A stretch of 64,000 nt of DNA from Pseudo-nitzschia pungens. Taxonomy: Eukaryota; Bacillariophyta; Bacillariophyceae; Bacillariales; Bacillariaceae. Under the pieces are notes generated by a model, which saw only the letters and a program-made list of their open reading frames with translations, searched no databases and was not told where the DNA came from. The stretch spans positions 4,898,001 to 4,962,000 of the forward strand of contig CM074763.1 in the NCBI GenBank assembly GCA_037355855.1, in the 5' to 3' direction. The position numbers and the translations under genes are program-made. This document shows, one piece after another, positions 11,296 through 22,672 of the stretch; positions within the stretch are counted from its first letter, which is position 1; every line of letters begins with the position of its first letter.

Positions 11296-12200
11296 ATGAG
11301 AACGACGAAAAGGGCGAGCCTCTGCTTGATTCTGTTCGGATGTAGCTCGATGCTGAATCTGATCATGCTGCCGACGCCGTCCCATTCCTGGACCATCGGA
11401 ACCGGAGCGAGCGTTGGATCCATCCATCCCACCCGAGAGGCGTGCCGAGACCGCACACGGCGCCCTCGTTCTGTGGAGCCAGTGAAAGCGACGACCACGA
11501 AATAATCGAGTACGACGACAGCGAGGCCCGGTCCCAGTTCGGCACCAAGGACTACTGGGACGAGCTCTACCAGGGAATGGGAGACTTTCCGATGGACGAG
11601 TACGAGTGGTACTTTGGCTTTGACAAGTACTGGAAACTCGTACAGGCCCACGTGCCTTCCAAGACCGCCAGGATCCTGGTGCCGGGAATCGGCAACGATC
11701 CGGTCTTGCTGGAACTCCTGCAAAAGGGATACACAAAGCTGACGGCGACGGACTATTCCGAGCACGCCATCGAGCGGCAGCAGGACCTGCTGTCCTACCA
11801 GAACCACGAATTCTCGCTCGATCTCGAGCTCGGAACTGCGGAGGATGGCGATGGCGATGGCGATGGCGATGCGTCCCCAACACCCGTGGTGGTCCGCCTC
11901 CAGACCATGGATGCCCGCAACATGCCCGCCGAGTGGACCGACGGCTTCGACGCGATCCTCGAAAAGGGTGCCCTCGACGCCATCTACCTGTCGGGGGACG
12001 GCAACGTCGAGCGAACGGTGCGGGAGTTCGAGCGCGTCCTCAAGCCCGACGGGAAACTCCTCAGCGTCTCGGGGGTGGTCCCGCCCGACCTCCGCCGCGA
12101 AATCTTCGAACGCTGGAACTGGATCCGGGACGGGAGCGACGACATCGAAGCGGGGTGTTTCGTGCTGGGGAACAGGAACGATAACAACAACAACACATGA
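11296..12200 (+). CDS. SAM-dependent methyltransferase, EEF1A lysine-methyltransferase-like
   Basis: The well-supported part, about 11480-12200, is a class I Rossmann methyltransferase: FGTKDYWDELYQG…YEWYFGFDKYWKL, motif I LVPGIGNDPVLLELL, an acidic loop TATDYSEHAI, VVRLQTMDARNMPAEW, motif IV DAILEKGALDAI and a closing GKLLSVSGVVPPDLR. The EKGxLDA signature and YW.ELY start are typical of the METTL12/EEF1AKMT4 group that methylates lysine in elongation factor 1A; substrate assignment is inference. The ATG at 11296 opens a signal-like stretch (MRTTKRASLCLILFGCSSM) in a different frame from the enzyme, so a shift (one base missing or two extra) or an unseen splice must lie in about 11440-11490. 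No ATG precedes the catalytic frame closely. A GATGGC hexamer tract encodes an Asp/Gly linker. Confidence 0.75.
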
Positions 12201-13291
12201 GCCAGCGTCAGAGCCTAGGTGCCTAGTAGTTTAGCCAGATAGGCAAACCATGCTTGGCGTGTGCCCCAACAGAGCCAATCGCAAAGAAGAAAACGATTCC
12301 AACCGTTAAGACGGTCGACGGCAAATTCGAAAGAGAGTGGCCACAATTTCCTGGAGAAGCCGGTGCCATCGACGGAAAGTTTTCGAGGGAAGAGGAACAA
12401 AAGGACAAACGATCCGAACCGAGCACGAGTTTCTGCTGCAGAACACAACGAAAGGAAGAATGTAGAAATAAATAATTTATCAGCCCAACAACAAGAATTA
12501 CGTGTAGCAAGAAAATCAAGAATCAACAAAACGCATAGCACGATTAGACTTGAGATCACCGATGATTGAACACTACCAGCTACCATCAATTTTTAGTAGG
12601 AATTACTCATAGAAAACATTGGATCATGTTGTTGCTAGCCAATTGGAGGCAATTCTCTGAAATTTCCAATTTTGGTTGCCACACGCATTGTAACCATGGA
12701 GCCAGGTGTAGTATAGTCCTAGCCCATCAAGTGCAATTTATGGCCTTCCAAATGAATATATTTGCCCATTCCAAAAATTCCAAAAATGCGAGCTAAGAAT
12801 GCGCATTGACTTGGCTCCCCCTTTGACACCCTTCTTCGACTCCATTCTACTAAGTGAAGAACTTCAGGAAAACGTTTAGGAAAGCCCAAATTTGACTGAA
12901 AAAGAGTGAAAATTGACTGAGATATTTTGATTGTGTATCAATTGGAAAACAAATTGACAAGGTTGTCCAGTTATCACTACGTAGAAAACATGTAGAAGTA
13001 CTAGTTTTTATCACCAGAAAAGAAGGACAGATGATGCTACTAGTAGTAATGCATGACTCTGCCAAAAGCCTTAGCTGACATTTGGCATCACTTGTTACAT
13101 GACGGTAACCATCTTGTGTTGCTACACCAAAAAAAGTCTCTCAATGACAGGGGGAAGGAATGAAACAAGTTTGTAGATGAGAGTGAAGTGATGTTTTGTT
13201 TTGTCAGTGAACATTGAATATAGGTTGCTTTCGTTGATGTGTGCGGTACAGGTCAAAGTGTGGAATGGCCATTAGGGACCATCACATCAGT
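12201..13291. other. Intergenic, AT-rich, no gene recognised
   Basis: Short ORFs on both strands with no recognisable content. An AATAAATAATTT stretch near 12466-12478 could end the methyltransferase transcript. An ACTAGT-type motif is at about 13033-13046. Confidence 0.45.
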
Positions 13292-13363
13292 GGCCTCGTG
13301 GCTCAATGGTAGAGCTTTGGTCTTCGAAACCAAGGGTTGCGGGTTCGAGCCCCGTCGTGGTCA
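13292..13363 (+). tRNA. tRNA-Arg (anticodon TCG)
   Basis: A complete cloverleaf of 72 nt. The acceptor stem GGCCTCG/CGTGGTC has one T-T mismatch; the D-arm is GCTC…GAGC; the anticodon arm is TTGGT-CTTCGAA-ACCAA with anticodon TCG; the T-arm is GCGGG-TTCGAGC-CCCGT; the discriminator is A. It has an internal B-box type GGTTCGAGC. No intron and no encoded CCA. Confidence 0.9.
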
Positions 13364-13384
13364 AGGCATGATGAGTGTCGTGTA

Positions 13385-13456
13385 TCCGTCATAGTATAGC
13401 GGCTAGTATCCCCGCCTGTCACGCGGGAGACCGGGGTTCGATTCCCCGTGACGGAA
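13385..13456 (+). tRNA. tRNA-Asp (anticodon GTC)
   Basis: A complete cloverleaf of 72 nt: perfect acceptor stem TCCGTCA/TGACGGA, anticodon arm CCCGC-CTGTCAC-GCGGG giving anticodon GTC, T-arm CGGGG-TTCGATT-CCCCG, discriminator A. It is 21 nt downstream of tRNA-Arg and on the same strand. No intron. Confidence 0.95.
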
Positions 13457-13468
13457 GGTGCATCGATT

Positions 13469-13542
13469 GCTTGTTTAGCTCAGTTGGTTAGAGCACTTCA
13501 TTAGTAATGAAGAGGTCCGTGGTTCGAATCCGCGATCAAGCT
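13469..13542 (+). tRNA. tRNA-Thr (anticodon AGT)
   Basis: A 74-nt cloverleaf: acceptor GCTTGTT/ATCAAGC with one mismatch, D-arm TAGCTCAGTTGGTTAGAGCA, anticodon arm CTTCA-TTAGTAA-TGAAG giving anticodon AGT, T-arm with GGTTCGAATCC, discriminator T. It is the third of three closely spaced tRNAs on the plus strand. The discriminator base is unusual for Thr, but the anticodon loop is clear. Confidence 0.9.
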
Positions 13543-13959
13543 GTTTTACTTTTACACATTCTAACCATTTCATACTCCAATCTGCACCTCTGCCGCTACA
13601 TACCGTATTTCTAATTGCCACGGGTTATGATTCTAAATCTATCCATACATGTACTTCATTTTGTTAACACTAGCAGAAGAATGATAAGGAGTTCAATGTA
13701 TTACCAGTATCAATCACTGATTTGGGCATGACCGCATGTGATGGAATGGGTGAAAGGATTGTCTTCAGAGTGACTCGCCTGTTGGTGACCTGTAGGGTGC
13801 TATGATGACCAGCTGTGCCATCACTGAGTGTTCCCAATGACATTGAAAGAGTCCACTTCTTGGTTGATGAGAATGATTCTTCCTTAGGGTGAAAGGGAGC
13901 CCGGGTTCAATTCCAGGAGTGCATCCTGACATTTGTGTAGCTCTACATAATGCTCATCT

Positions 13960-14031
13960 TCTTTCGTAGCTCAGCTGGTTAGACTGTGGGTGTTATAAAT
14001 GCAAGGTCTTGGTTTCCATACCAATCAAGAG
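13960..14031 (+). pseudogene. Degenerate tRNA
   Basis: This has the length and order of a tRNA (72 nt): the D-arm GTAGCTCAGCTGGTTAGA is intact, but the acceptor stem pairs only at its outer four positions, the anticodon stem does not close, and the T-loop reads TTTCCATA instead of TTCGAAT. Further scraps resembling tRNA parts lie nearby (T-arm-like GGGTTCAATTCC near 13904-13915; D-arm-like TTAATTCAGGAGGGAGAGCA near 14051-14070). These look like decayed tRNA copies next to the live cluster. Confidence 0.5.
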
Positions 14032-14855
14032 CTGTATTGCCTTTGCCTGGTTAATTCAGGAGGGAGAGCATTTGTCTCAGCATAGTCCATGTCTCCCTTC
14101 AGAGCGATTGAAAGGCCATCAGTTTGGTCCTGGTACTACCATTGGGCACAACTTTTGTGATAGTGACAGCTAGCTTTTGCTGCTACACCACCACATTTCT
14201 CTCTTTCAATAAACTTGGGTTGTTCTGCATTCAATTAAAAATTAGTATTGGGTAAGATTTGAAGGCTTCGCCAATACAGGATTAGTGAAAATGGCATTTG
14301 CATTATTTAATTAATACGGTAAGGGTTACTGGTGCTGTACGGTACGGTATTTCAAAAAATAATCTTCTCGTCACAACACCGTAAGGTTACGAATACGTAA
14401 CGGACAATCGAATTTTGTGGAATCTTAAGGTTGTTCGCAATACAAGTTGAAGGTTGAAAGTACAAGTACCGGGCACTGTATCGTACGTAATCGTACTGTA
14501 TCTTGTGGTTAAAAACTAAAAACGCTCTCGAGCAAAGCACTTTCGTTTCTTGTTTGGTGTGCGCGGAGTCTAAAAAAGTGGAAAATTTGACGTCTATCCT
14601 GGTCGTTTCTACTTGCACCCCCTACGGTAATTTTGCTCCAGCGATGGCACGAAACACAAACCACAAAACACACATGCTCGTAAGGTCACCTTGTACTTCT
14701 AACTTCTACCGTAACTTACCGGTACGACATAGGAAACACTTTCATTATCATCACGATTCTGCGGCAACGCACGGCTTTCCTCGATTGGTTTCAAAGAGCA
14801 TCAAGAATAGAAACCAAGCTTTGCCAACACACATAACCGAGAGCCGAATTTTATC
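14032..14855. other. Intergenic region upstream of the VTC1-like gene
   Basis: Carries several members of the GTACGGTA / CCGTAAGGTTAC word family (14318-14350, 14381-14402, 14706-14722), as is common close to gene starts in this window. No gene is recognised. Confidence 0.4.
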
Positions 14856-15955
14856 ATGGCAGGTGGCGAAGGCATTCCTCTCCTTCAAAAGAATGGGGAA
14901 GGGACCAAGTTTTACTTTGAGAATGCCGACAAGCGAGGGAATGGGTATGATTCGACGTCGGATGCAGACGGTGGACAGGTGGTCGAAACCCTGCCGCCCG
15001 GTTCCACGGAGGAAGATTTTGCACCGAGAGCACTGGTTGTTTCCGTCAAGGTGAGTCTCTGCCACTATCCATTTGATTCGAAGCGGATCGGATGGATTTG
15101 TTCGTGGATCGGATCGATTTTTCCTCTTTTTCCAAATAATGCGAATGGATTTGATCGTCTCCGCACTGGTAGTTTTGGAAATCGAAGGACTAGGTCTGAC
15201 GTTCTGCTCCTCCATTATAACGAAACGAATACCCGGCATTGTGTTTTGTTACTGTCAACCCTGGCGGAACACACAAACACACACACGCAGAAAGAAAGGA
15301 GGCCGAGCGAACCCACCGGGTTTTTCGCCAAATTGTTTGGGGGCAACAAGAAGAAGGAACTTAGTATTGCGGAAACGAAGACGGTGAAGCCACGAATGGC
15401 GCCCATCAAAGTGGAACCCAAGGTTTTCTTTGCGAACGAGCGAACGTTCCTAGCTTGGATGCACATTTCTATCATCATGGCGGGTGCTTCGGTGGCGATT
15501 TTGTCTCTGTCGGATTACGAAAACATCGGGAAGCAGCTTTACGGTCTGATCATGCTGCCCGTGGCCGTCGCCTTTCTTGTCTATGCGATGTACCAGTGTG
15601 AGTGTTCGAGGGATCCCATTCTCTTGTTCGAGTCGGTTGCGATTTTCTTTCGAGCACTGCGGTGTTGCCAATTTTCGATACCTGTATTCTGTGAAACATG
15701 CCGTGCCGTGCCGTGCCTTACATAATTTTACTTTGCTTCACTGTGCTATGCCGCGCTTTGCTTTGCTTTGCTTCGATATGAATGCAATTATTGGATGCAT
15801 TGCGACATGAAGTCGTGAGACGTGGCCATATGCTTCGACACAGGCTTCCCGGACCGTACGACGACACCGTCGGGCCAACGGTCCTCGGAGTCATGCTCAT
15901 GGTTTCCATCACCGCTCAGTTTGCCATCAAAATCATAACGATGAACAGGTTCTAA
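14856..15955 (+). CDS. VTC1-like vacuolar transporter chaperone (DUF202)
   Basis: Three exons: 14856-15050, 15291-15597 and 15813-15955. Introns 15051-15290 (GTGAGT…CGCAG) and 15598-15812 (GTGAGT…GAAG) leave phases 0 and 1. The spliced product is 214 residues. The N-terminal half is soluble (about residues 1-110, with no SPX domain). The C-terminal half is the DUF202/VTC1 membrane module: ERTFLAWMHISIIMAGASVA, a second helix LYGLIMLPVAVAFLVYAMYQ, the basic loop VRRGHMLRHRLPGPYDD, and a last helix TVLGVMLMVSITAQFAIKII. VTC complexes make polyphosphate and translocate it into acidic vacuoles. VTC1 is the small membrane subunit, so an accessory rather than catalytic role is inferred. The conserved LPGPYDDxxGPT joins perfectly only with this splice, which supports the model. 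Confidence 0.88.
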
Positions 15956-16983
15956 CCCTGCGAGAGCGCAACAGGAGCATTTGTCAATTGTGGATTTCTT
16001 TAGCATGCGCGCCGAAGAGTCGTCGGGTTGGGTTTGTACTCTTGTGTCGGAACAATCGTCATCATCATCACCACCATCACCATAATCGTTGGCGTGTGCA
16101 TATTTGATGTCGGCATAATAGTGGTCACAAGTCCTTTGGTTCGAGATGTGTTTTCGTTTCTTCGAACGGAGAACGATCTGGAACGGAAACATTTTTCGAG
16201 GGCTGTGATTCGTCGGACGACGAAAGCAAACGACAGGGGTAGTCTTAGGCATGACAGATACAAATGCCGGCCACACAATCTCGTTTTATACGCCTCTGTC
16301 TCTCTTTTTAACGAGCAAAGCAAGAGCAGGAGCCATGTTGCGGATTAATTATAATCGAGAATCACGTTATTTCAAACCACTCTTTCGTTGTTTGAACTCA
16401 GCATTGTACGGGATATGTTATCCGAATAGATTTAGTGGCAAGACATTGTGCTTGCGTGATGGTTCTGAATTAGATACACATTGTCTATGAAACACTCCTC
16501 TATCGCACCTATAGAGGGTGGTGAAGATGATGAACTCTCCTGTGGCGAGATTTTTCGTGTCACGTTTCATTAGGGTTGTCTTTGGCGTTGTGGTTTCTGA
16601 ATTCTTGTTCAACTGCTCTGTGTCAATCAATTTAACAATGTCACGAGCATGCCTTGACGTGAAATAAGTCTGCGTTGCATCAGTATTGTGTCGACCGAAC
16701 ATCAAACACTACACGCCAAACACTGCACGCACTTGACCTACAGATTTGATCTGAGTGGATTCATCTCCACAAATTGAAGCGAATACATGGATTGACATAA
16801 ACCAGAGTGACACAATGAATTCGACGGCATAGAATTTCATACGAAAACATTTAGACTCATATTAGCTATTCGAGTACCTGACTTTGTTCAATGCAGCGGT
16901 CGAAACGAATTGGGTTCATCGCCCTTCCTTTCCATAAATTGTTTGTCGATGATTACGACATTCGCAATAACGTTTCTTGCTCA
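15956..16983. other. Intergenic between convergent genes
   Basis: Separates the VTC1-like gene and the leftward secreted-protein gene. It includes an ATC/ACC repeat around 16050-16085. Several overlapping ORFs on both strands show no recognisable content. Confidence 0.4.
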
Positions 16984-17913
16984 TCAAACTCCAAACGTAA
17001 GAGCCTTGCTGAATCGGACTTTTGAGGAATCGAGTGTTCTGGAAGTTTTTACTCCCATGACCCAACCATCGTTGCTGATTTGAATATCAACGTCATTTTT
17101 GGTGAGAGTCAACGTGGTTGATCCAATGTCGTTTTCATTAGTCCAGGTAGCAGAAACAAAACCGTTCTTTTTATCGGCCTTTACCGTACCAGAGTTGGCG
17201 TCGTTGAATTTCTGCTTGACGAGCAAACTGGCCCCGCTCGGCTCAACGGTGTAATATGCCTGGGTATCGTCTTTCTCAAATCCATAACAAATTGCATGAT
17301 CGGTGATACCAATTTTGTTATCATTTGTTACGCCGTAGTCAACCCGTGGTGCGACCATAAACTTTCCCTTCTTGGTCTCCATGACCGATTTTCCACCAAC
17401 TTTCAAGGCATGGAAGTCTCCTTGTGAGACGACACCAGAGCCCCAAAGGTATGTGTTGTCGCTGTCTCCCTCGACGGTGATGTAGGCTCCGGTGTTTTTT
17501 CCACCAAAATCATACTTTCCATTAGAAACTTCTGCCCTAGTTTTGATGTTCCATCCTGAAACGGTTGCTTTTTTTTGTCCCCAAAGTGACTTTGGAAGGC
17601 TATCCGACGACAAATCGACGGATCCGCCGTACTCGACTCCATCGTTTTCTCCCGCGAAACTCAGGGAAGGACTGAGGGCTGACTTGACACTGCCATAATC
17701 TCCGTCGCTAATTTTAAGCTGCGATTGAGGAACGCGTGAATTAGGAAATGAAGTTTTTGGAATGTCAGTATCGTAAAAAGGAAATGATTCTCAATCGCCC
17801 CGCACCCCCAGACGTTCGAGAAAAGGTGTTGTGAGTTACCGTACAGTAAGTTTTGGGCCTCCGGCTGAGGCGTAACCGGCAAAGAGAAATAGAGCAGCCG
17901 CGGAGAACTTCAT
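16984..17913 (-). CDS. Secreted beta-rich protein, unknown family
   Basis: Two exons: 17913-17845 and 17718-16984. The 126-nt intron 17719-17844 has donor GTACGG and acceptor TCGCAG, phase 0. The product is 267 residues. Residues 1-18 are a clear signal peptide (MKFSAAALFLFAGYASA|GG). The mature part is a regular series of short beta-strand-like segments (VSGWNIKTRAEVSNGKYDFG, GAYITVEGDSD, VMETKKGKFMVAPRVDYGV, ASLLVKQKFND, STTLTLTKNDVDIQ) ending in KVRFSKALTFGV. The alternating pattern and the hydrophobic/aromatic end suggest a beta-barrel or beta-solenoid; this is inference. Secretion or sorting to an outer envelope is possible. The donor is weak; the alternative GGTAAC donor four bases later would break the frame. 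Confidence 0.75.
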
Positions 17914-18677
17914 GGTTGGGATAATTGATTCGGTGTTCTGATTATTTTTGTGATTGTACCTTCGATGTATCGGTGTACTTTACGAAGGAACCGTTGAAGG
18001 AAGGCGGCTAATGGATTGCATACCGATAGAAGACGATCACAGTAACCTTACTCCCTTCTTCCTTCGAATTTGGTTGACGTCGTTAATCGGATGGGTATCT
18101 TCTACCGGAACCTACAGAGAGGGCTGTACGTAAATTTACGTATAAGTCGTAATCCTTGACGCCTCAAGATTCGTTCTGCCTCGACCATCCAATAGGATTA
18201 GATGACGACTATCGTTCGCAGGAACTCGAACTAACCTTACCGGGATATGTGGGGTGGTGTTTCTTTGCTCGTTTCACAATTCACAATTTGATTTTAGTCG
18301 ATTGAGTCAAATTTTGACTTTTCTCCCGATTAGAAGGATTTCTGCCAGCTTGCCCTGCAAACAAAATCTTCCCCCCTTTGTGAAGGTATCTTTGTGAGTT
18401 CAATGTCAACGAGAGTCAACGACCGGACTGATTCGTGTCCCTCAGGTAACTTACCCATAAATTACGACCTACCGTACTTGGCCGAAGGCGTTGTACTTTT
18501 GGTAAGGTAACCTTAGTACGTGTACCAAGAAATACTGTATGATGAAGTGATCGAGAATTTCTTTCCCTTGCTGATTTTCTGATGCCCGGACATGCATTGG
18601 ATACAATTTACTTGTGACACATACCGGTACCGTTACAAAACGATATTCACTTGCAATCTACTGTACTTCGTACCTCG
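17914..18677. promoter_or_regulatory. Divergent intergenic region
   Basis: Between the leftward secreted-protein gene and the rightward plastid-protein gene. It contains GGTAAGGTTA/GGTAACTTAC-type words at about 18446-18456 and 18500-18512 and ATACCGGTACCGTTAC at 18621-18636, close to the downstream start. No basal promoter element is certain. Confidence 0.35.
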
Positions 18678-19109
18678 ATGGAAAGAAGAACCATGCAGTC
18701 CTCCTCCGCCCGCTTTCTCCGCAGTGCTCTGATCCTCGCCTCCGGCATACTTCTGGTTCGGGTCGGCAGCGCCGACGCCTTTCTTTCGGGTCCGGGGTTG
18801 ATGACACCGGCCACCTCGGCCCCCGGGTGTTCCGGCAACAAGATGGCGCTGAGGCTGTCGGACCGCGAGGAAGACGATGCCAAGAGCCGCCTCCGTGACC
18901 TGGGGTTCAGCGAAACGGAAATCGAACGAAGCAACCGGCCGCCGCAAAAAGAGCAAATGAAGGTCCGGGTGGACATGGTGGACAACGTCGATGCGACGAC
19001 GCTGACGGCGGTTGGCTTCGGACTGGTGGCCTTCAATTTTTTCGTGCTGGCCAACATGGGCGACGGGGGCATCGGCGGACTCGTAGCTACCATAATCAAC
19101 TCGTTTTGA
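18678..19109 (+). CDS. Small plastid-targeted membrane protein
   Basis: An intact 143-residue ORF from ATG 18678. The N-terminus is a signal peptide (RFLRSALILASGILLVRVGS) followed by ADAFLSGPG, i.e. an AxAF-type cleavage site with Phe at +1 and a Ser/Pro-rich transit segment. This is the bipartite presequence of proteins imported into secondary (red-algal) plastids of diatoms. The middle is charged, with a short helix (KSRLRDLGFSETEIER). The end carries one hydrophobic segment (TLTAVGFGLVAFNFFVLANM). Family unknown; a single-span thylakoid or envelope protein is the likely form. An in-frame ATG five codons later (MQSSS) could also be used. Confidence 0.8.
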   Translation: MERRTMQSSSARFLRSALILASGILLVRVGSADAFLSGPGLMTPATSAPGCSGNKMALRLSDREEDDAKSRLRDLGFSETEIERSNRPPQKEQMKVRVDMVDNVDATTLTAVGFGLVAFNFFVLANMGDGGIGGLVATIINSF

Positions 19110-19257
19110 GGTGCCGCGGCCTCTAGTTTTGAATAAGAGAGAGAGAAAAAAAAAAAAAAAAATCATCCACCCAAACAATCTACACGTAGGGCGGAGAAGA
19201 CTAGGACTTTTCCGTGAGGAGTGGTGTAACACCATTACTACTACGGTACTTCCGTTA

Positions 19258-21472
19258 CTATGCGAATATTGAATTTTCGTTTCTTTCTTCTCGATAAAAG
19301 TCTTCCAACGGTGTTCCCGAAAATATGTAAATGGCCTTGTCGTACAGCCTTCGGAGAATCTTGAGTTGTTGTTGTCGTTGTCGTTTTTGCTGTTTCCCGG
19401 CGGCGGCGGCGTCCTCTCGTTCGGTTCGTTCCAGCTCGAGACACCGGTCCACAAAGCCCCTGAGTTGTTCGACGTTGTTTTCCGATACCGCGGCCGCGGC
19501 GTTCGATCGAAACAAGAAGGCCTCGCAGACGGTCCTGGCTCCCTCGAGACCCTCGCGCTCGTAAAAGTGTTCCAGGCACATCGCGCACCCCGAAACGACG
19601 TCCCCGATTTCGAAATCCAGCCCCGTGCTGCCGCTATCGATGCGGACGTCTCGGACCGTCTTGGGAGACAAGAGGAGGAGTTTTTGGAGGATTCCAAACA
19701 ACGCGGCGGTTTCCTTGTCGGTGCCTGTGTCGTCGTCGTCGTCATTGTCATCATCATTGTCCCTGTCATCGTTACCCGTGTCCTTGCTGGCGGTATTCTT
19801 GTTCTTCTCCGATGCGAGTTTCAGTTCGAGTCCCAGATACTGCAGGAGAGCAATCACGTAATCCGGATGCGTGTCGATCGAAATGCTCCCCAGTGCGCGT
19901 TCCAGAATGTTCTTCTGCTTGGTGCGGGACGACGACGAGAGACTCGCCCACAGGAGCCAGGCGTCGATCGGAGCGGAAGCAAACGGATTGTTGCTGCTGC
20001 CAGTGGTGGTTCCCGCCTTTGGCCGTTTCGTGCAGTAGGATCGGATCGTTTCCAGGGCTTCCTCCTCCCGGCCCCCGTCCAGGAGATAGCGGGTCTGTTC
20101 CATTGCGAGTTCGGACGAGGGAGCGTCGAAGGCTCGCAGATCCCTCGCTGCCTCCCACAGGGTCCGGAGGAAGGCGGCGACTTCCTCCAGGGAGCGCCGC
20201 TTCGCTTCGGAATCCCTTCGCTCTTCCACCTCCTCTCGGTACTCGGTGGCGAACCGGAAGGCTTGGAGGAGCATCTCGTTGGTCTCGAGCGATCGAATGG
20301 CTTCTCCCAGCACCGAAATGACCGGATCGACGCATTTGTTCTTGTCGTCGTCGTCGTCGCGTGCATCGTTGAATCGCAGTCGCCGTCGTTGTCGCCGCTG
20401 GTACGGGCTCGTTTCGGGGAGGGCTCGCGGTCTTCTTCTTCTCCCATTAGCACCCGCGCCTGTTTGTTGCGCTGGTACATGGCGCGCGCGATCCACGATT
20501 CCGGTTCCTTCGCAAAATCTCGTTCCATGCTGGTCTGGACGTAGTCCATCAATGCCGTCGCATCGGGGAATTCCTGGCATACGTCGAGGAATTTCAACCG
20601 GAACCGCACGCTTGTCGGGAATCGACCGAATGGCGTTTCGCAGGACGACCATCGGCACCTTGTGGAAATCGTGGCCGCCGCTGCTGCTGTTGCCATCGCC
20701 ATCCCCGTCCGCCGCCGCCCCCCGGGTCGGCCCGCCCTCGTCGGGCTGGTCATGCAGGATGGCGCGCCTCCCCTTCAGGGTCTGGGCGTAGTGCAGCTCC
20801 AGCGAAAAGTACTGGATCCAGAGGTCCTCGCTGGACGACCCGTTCAATCGCAGGGCCCGCTGCATCAGGACCCGGGCGCTCTTGACGCTCCGGTTGGGTC
20901 CGAAGAATTCGTGGGAGGCCGCCTCGATCCAGATCCCGGCCTCGCGGGGAAAGACCTGGAGGGCCTCGGCGTAGACCCTGGAGAGGCGCGTCCACGAGCC
21001 GACCGACTTGCAGAATTCCGCGTGCTGCAGGTGGAGGGAGAGATCCCCCCGGAACTTTCGAATGGCCCGGACGAAGAGCAGGTGGATGTGCTGGACGATG
21101 TGCGCGTCGCCGATGGGATCCTCCTCCCGGTCGCCGTCGCTCTTCTTCTTCGTTTTGTTCGGTTTGGTTTCGTCGTCGTCGTCGTCATCAGTCGTCGTTC
21201 TCGTCCGCGATGCCCCTTTCGCGCCGGGCCTTGCGGTGATCGCGCTTGCGCCTCGCCGTTCGCAACGCCCGCAGTTTTTCCAAAAGCATCTCCGCCTCGA
21301 TGTATCGGACAAAGTCCGCCTTTCGAGCCGCCCGCCGTCGCAGCAGGTACTCGGACTCGCGCCGTCGCGTCACAATGGCGCGGATCTCGTCCTCCGAGAA
21401 AATGTGGCGGTCCATCAGATCCCGCAACGGAGCGACCATCTGGTCGAGGGCGGCCTGGACGTGTTCCGCCAT
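19258..21472 (-). CDS. UTP6: UTP6, U3 snoRNP / SSU processome subunit (frame-disrupted)
   Basis: The start MAEHVQAALDQMVAPLRDLM, with IFSEDEIRAIVTRRRESEYLLRRR and ADFVRYIEAEMLLEKLRALR, is the conserved N-terminus of Utp6. HAT helical repeats follow (HIHLLFVRAIRKFRGDLSLH, WTRLSRVYAEALQVFPREAG, VKSARVLMQRALRL, and later PDYVIALLQYLGLELKLA). Utp6 is part of the nucleolar U3 processome that builds the 40S subunit. Three frame changes are needed. Near 21200 an extra base sits between ADENDD and DDDDETKPNK. Near 20610 an extra C lies between SIPDK and VRFRLKFLDVCQEF. Within 20350-20400 there is a compensating shift in Asp/Thr codons. Corrected length is about 737 residues, longer than typical orthologues because of acidic inserts. 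The protein is essential in yeast and normally single-copy, so true decay is unlikely. Confidence 0.85.
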
Positions 21473-22672
21473 GGTTGGTGTTGTTGGTGTTGTTGTTGTT
21501 GTTGTTGAATGGTCGTTTTAAAGTGGGTTGGGTTCCGCTATTTGCTTTTGCTGTAGCTTCTGCCGGCGCCCGTGGTCTTATCTAGATTATTGCTGGGTCG
21601 GTTGCCGAAGCTTCGGTTTGGCAGCTGCCTACTCTGAGGATTTCACCGTCTCCGATGCTTTTGTTCAGGGTGGTAAGGTTACGTACTGGTATTCGTTAAA
21701 AGAGAAGAGTTCGTGACGCTCTTCAAGGATGATGTTTCGAGATGATGGTTTCGGAAACAGTATAAAAATAATGATCGCCTTCGGATCATGGGCTCCCCCC
21801 GGTCGAGATGAAAATGAGATTTTTGTTGGTCAAGAAACCAGGAGTGGCGTGTGACGGACAGACCAAAAACTTCATTGCGTCTCGATTGTCTTTGCTGCGT
21901 AAGGTTACAAGGTAAGATTACGTACCACTAATACTACCGGTAAGGGGTACCGTACTACTAGTACTAATATGCAACTACTACTACACTGATCATTGAGGTA
22001 ACTTACGCCAGTGCCTACTAATTCTTGCACCTTCTGGCACAAGAAGTACAAGTACCATTGCAAAAAGTGCATATCTTGAAGTCGCAAGGGACTCTTTGAA
22101 CCAATCTGTCTATAGTATGGGTCAGTGGTATTCTTCATTGTCCCTGGAGGAGGAACAATCATTGATTTGAAACAATTTTGGTGAAGTATGTTACTAGTAG
22201 TGGTACTACTACTAGTACTGATAGCAGCAAAATGTTGACTGAGCTGTTCAGAGTTTTGCTAAAGGCAACAACCAGAACTAGACTCAAGAATCGTACATTT
22301 GTTTTTTAGTTGAAATCAGCTCAACGACAGCTTTCTGTTCCCCGAATAGGTTGAAAAGAAATGATTTCGTTGAACTCAAATCCTGATTGTACTACCTTTC
22401 GTGGACTTCGCAAGAAGGGCAAAGAGAATCACAACATTGCTTGTTCTTGCGATTGACACCAACAAACGATTGGATTTCTTCGTCCTTCGTGCTGCGGATC
22501 ACCCCAAACTCTCAAACCGATCGTTCGATGCGTTCGGTGGTCGACTCACTCCTCCGACCAGCCCTCCGACATCCCGAAATGGCTCCTCCCTCGGGATGCT
22601 ACTAGTACTACTACTAGTACTACCGACGAATTGAATTCCTCGCTCCAAACACAAGAGGTCTTTCTCGCGTCG
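21473..22672. other. Intergenic with ACT/AGT and GGTAAGGTTAC motifs
   Basis: Contains a TTG-rich leader of the UTP6 gene (21474-21506), ACTAGT-type runs at about 21953-21966, 22192-22220 and 22599-22622, and GGTAAG/GGTTAC words at 21670-21685 and 21900-21915. No gene is supported. Confidence 0.45.

Noticed and set aside
15788..16276. 162-codon minus-strand ORF
   Set aside because: Overlaps the third exon of the VTC1-like gene in antisense and has no recognisable content.
19366..21585. Plus-strand ORFs of 300-390 codons
   Set aside because: Antisense to UTP6; they lack domains, whereas the minus strand carries conserved Utp6 and HAT motifs.
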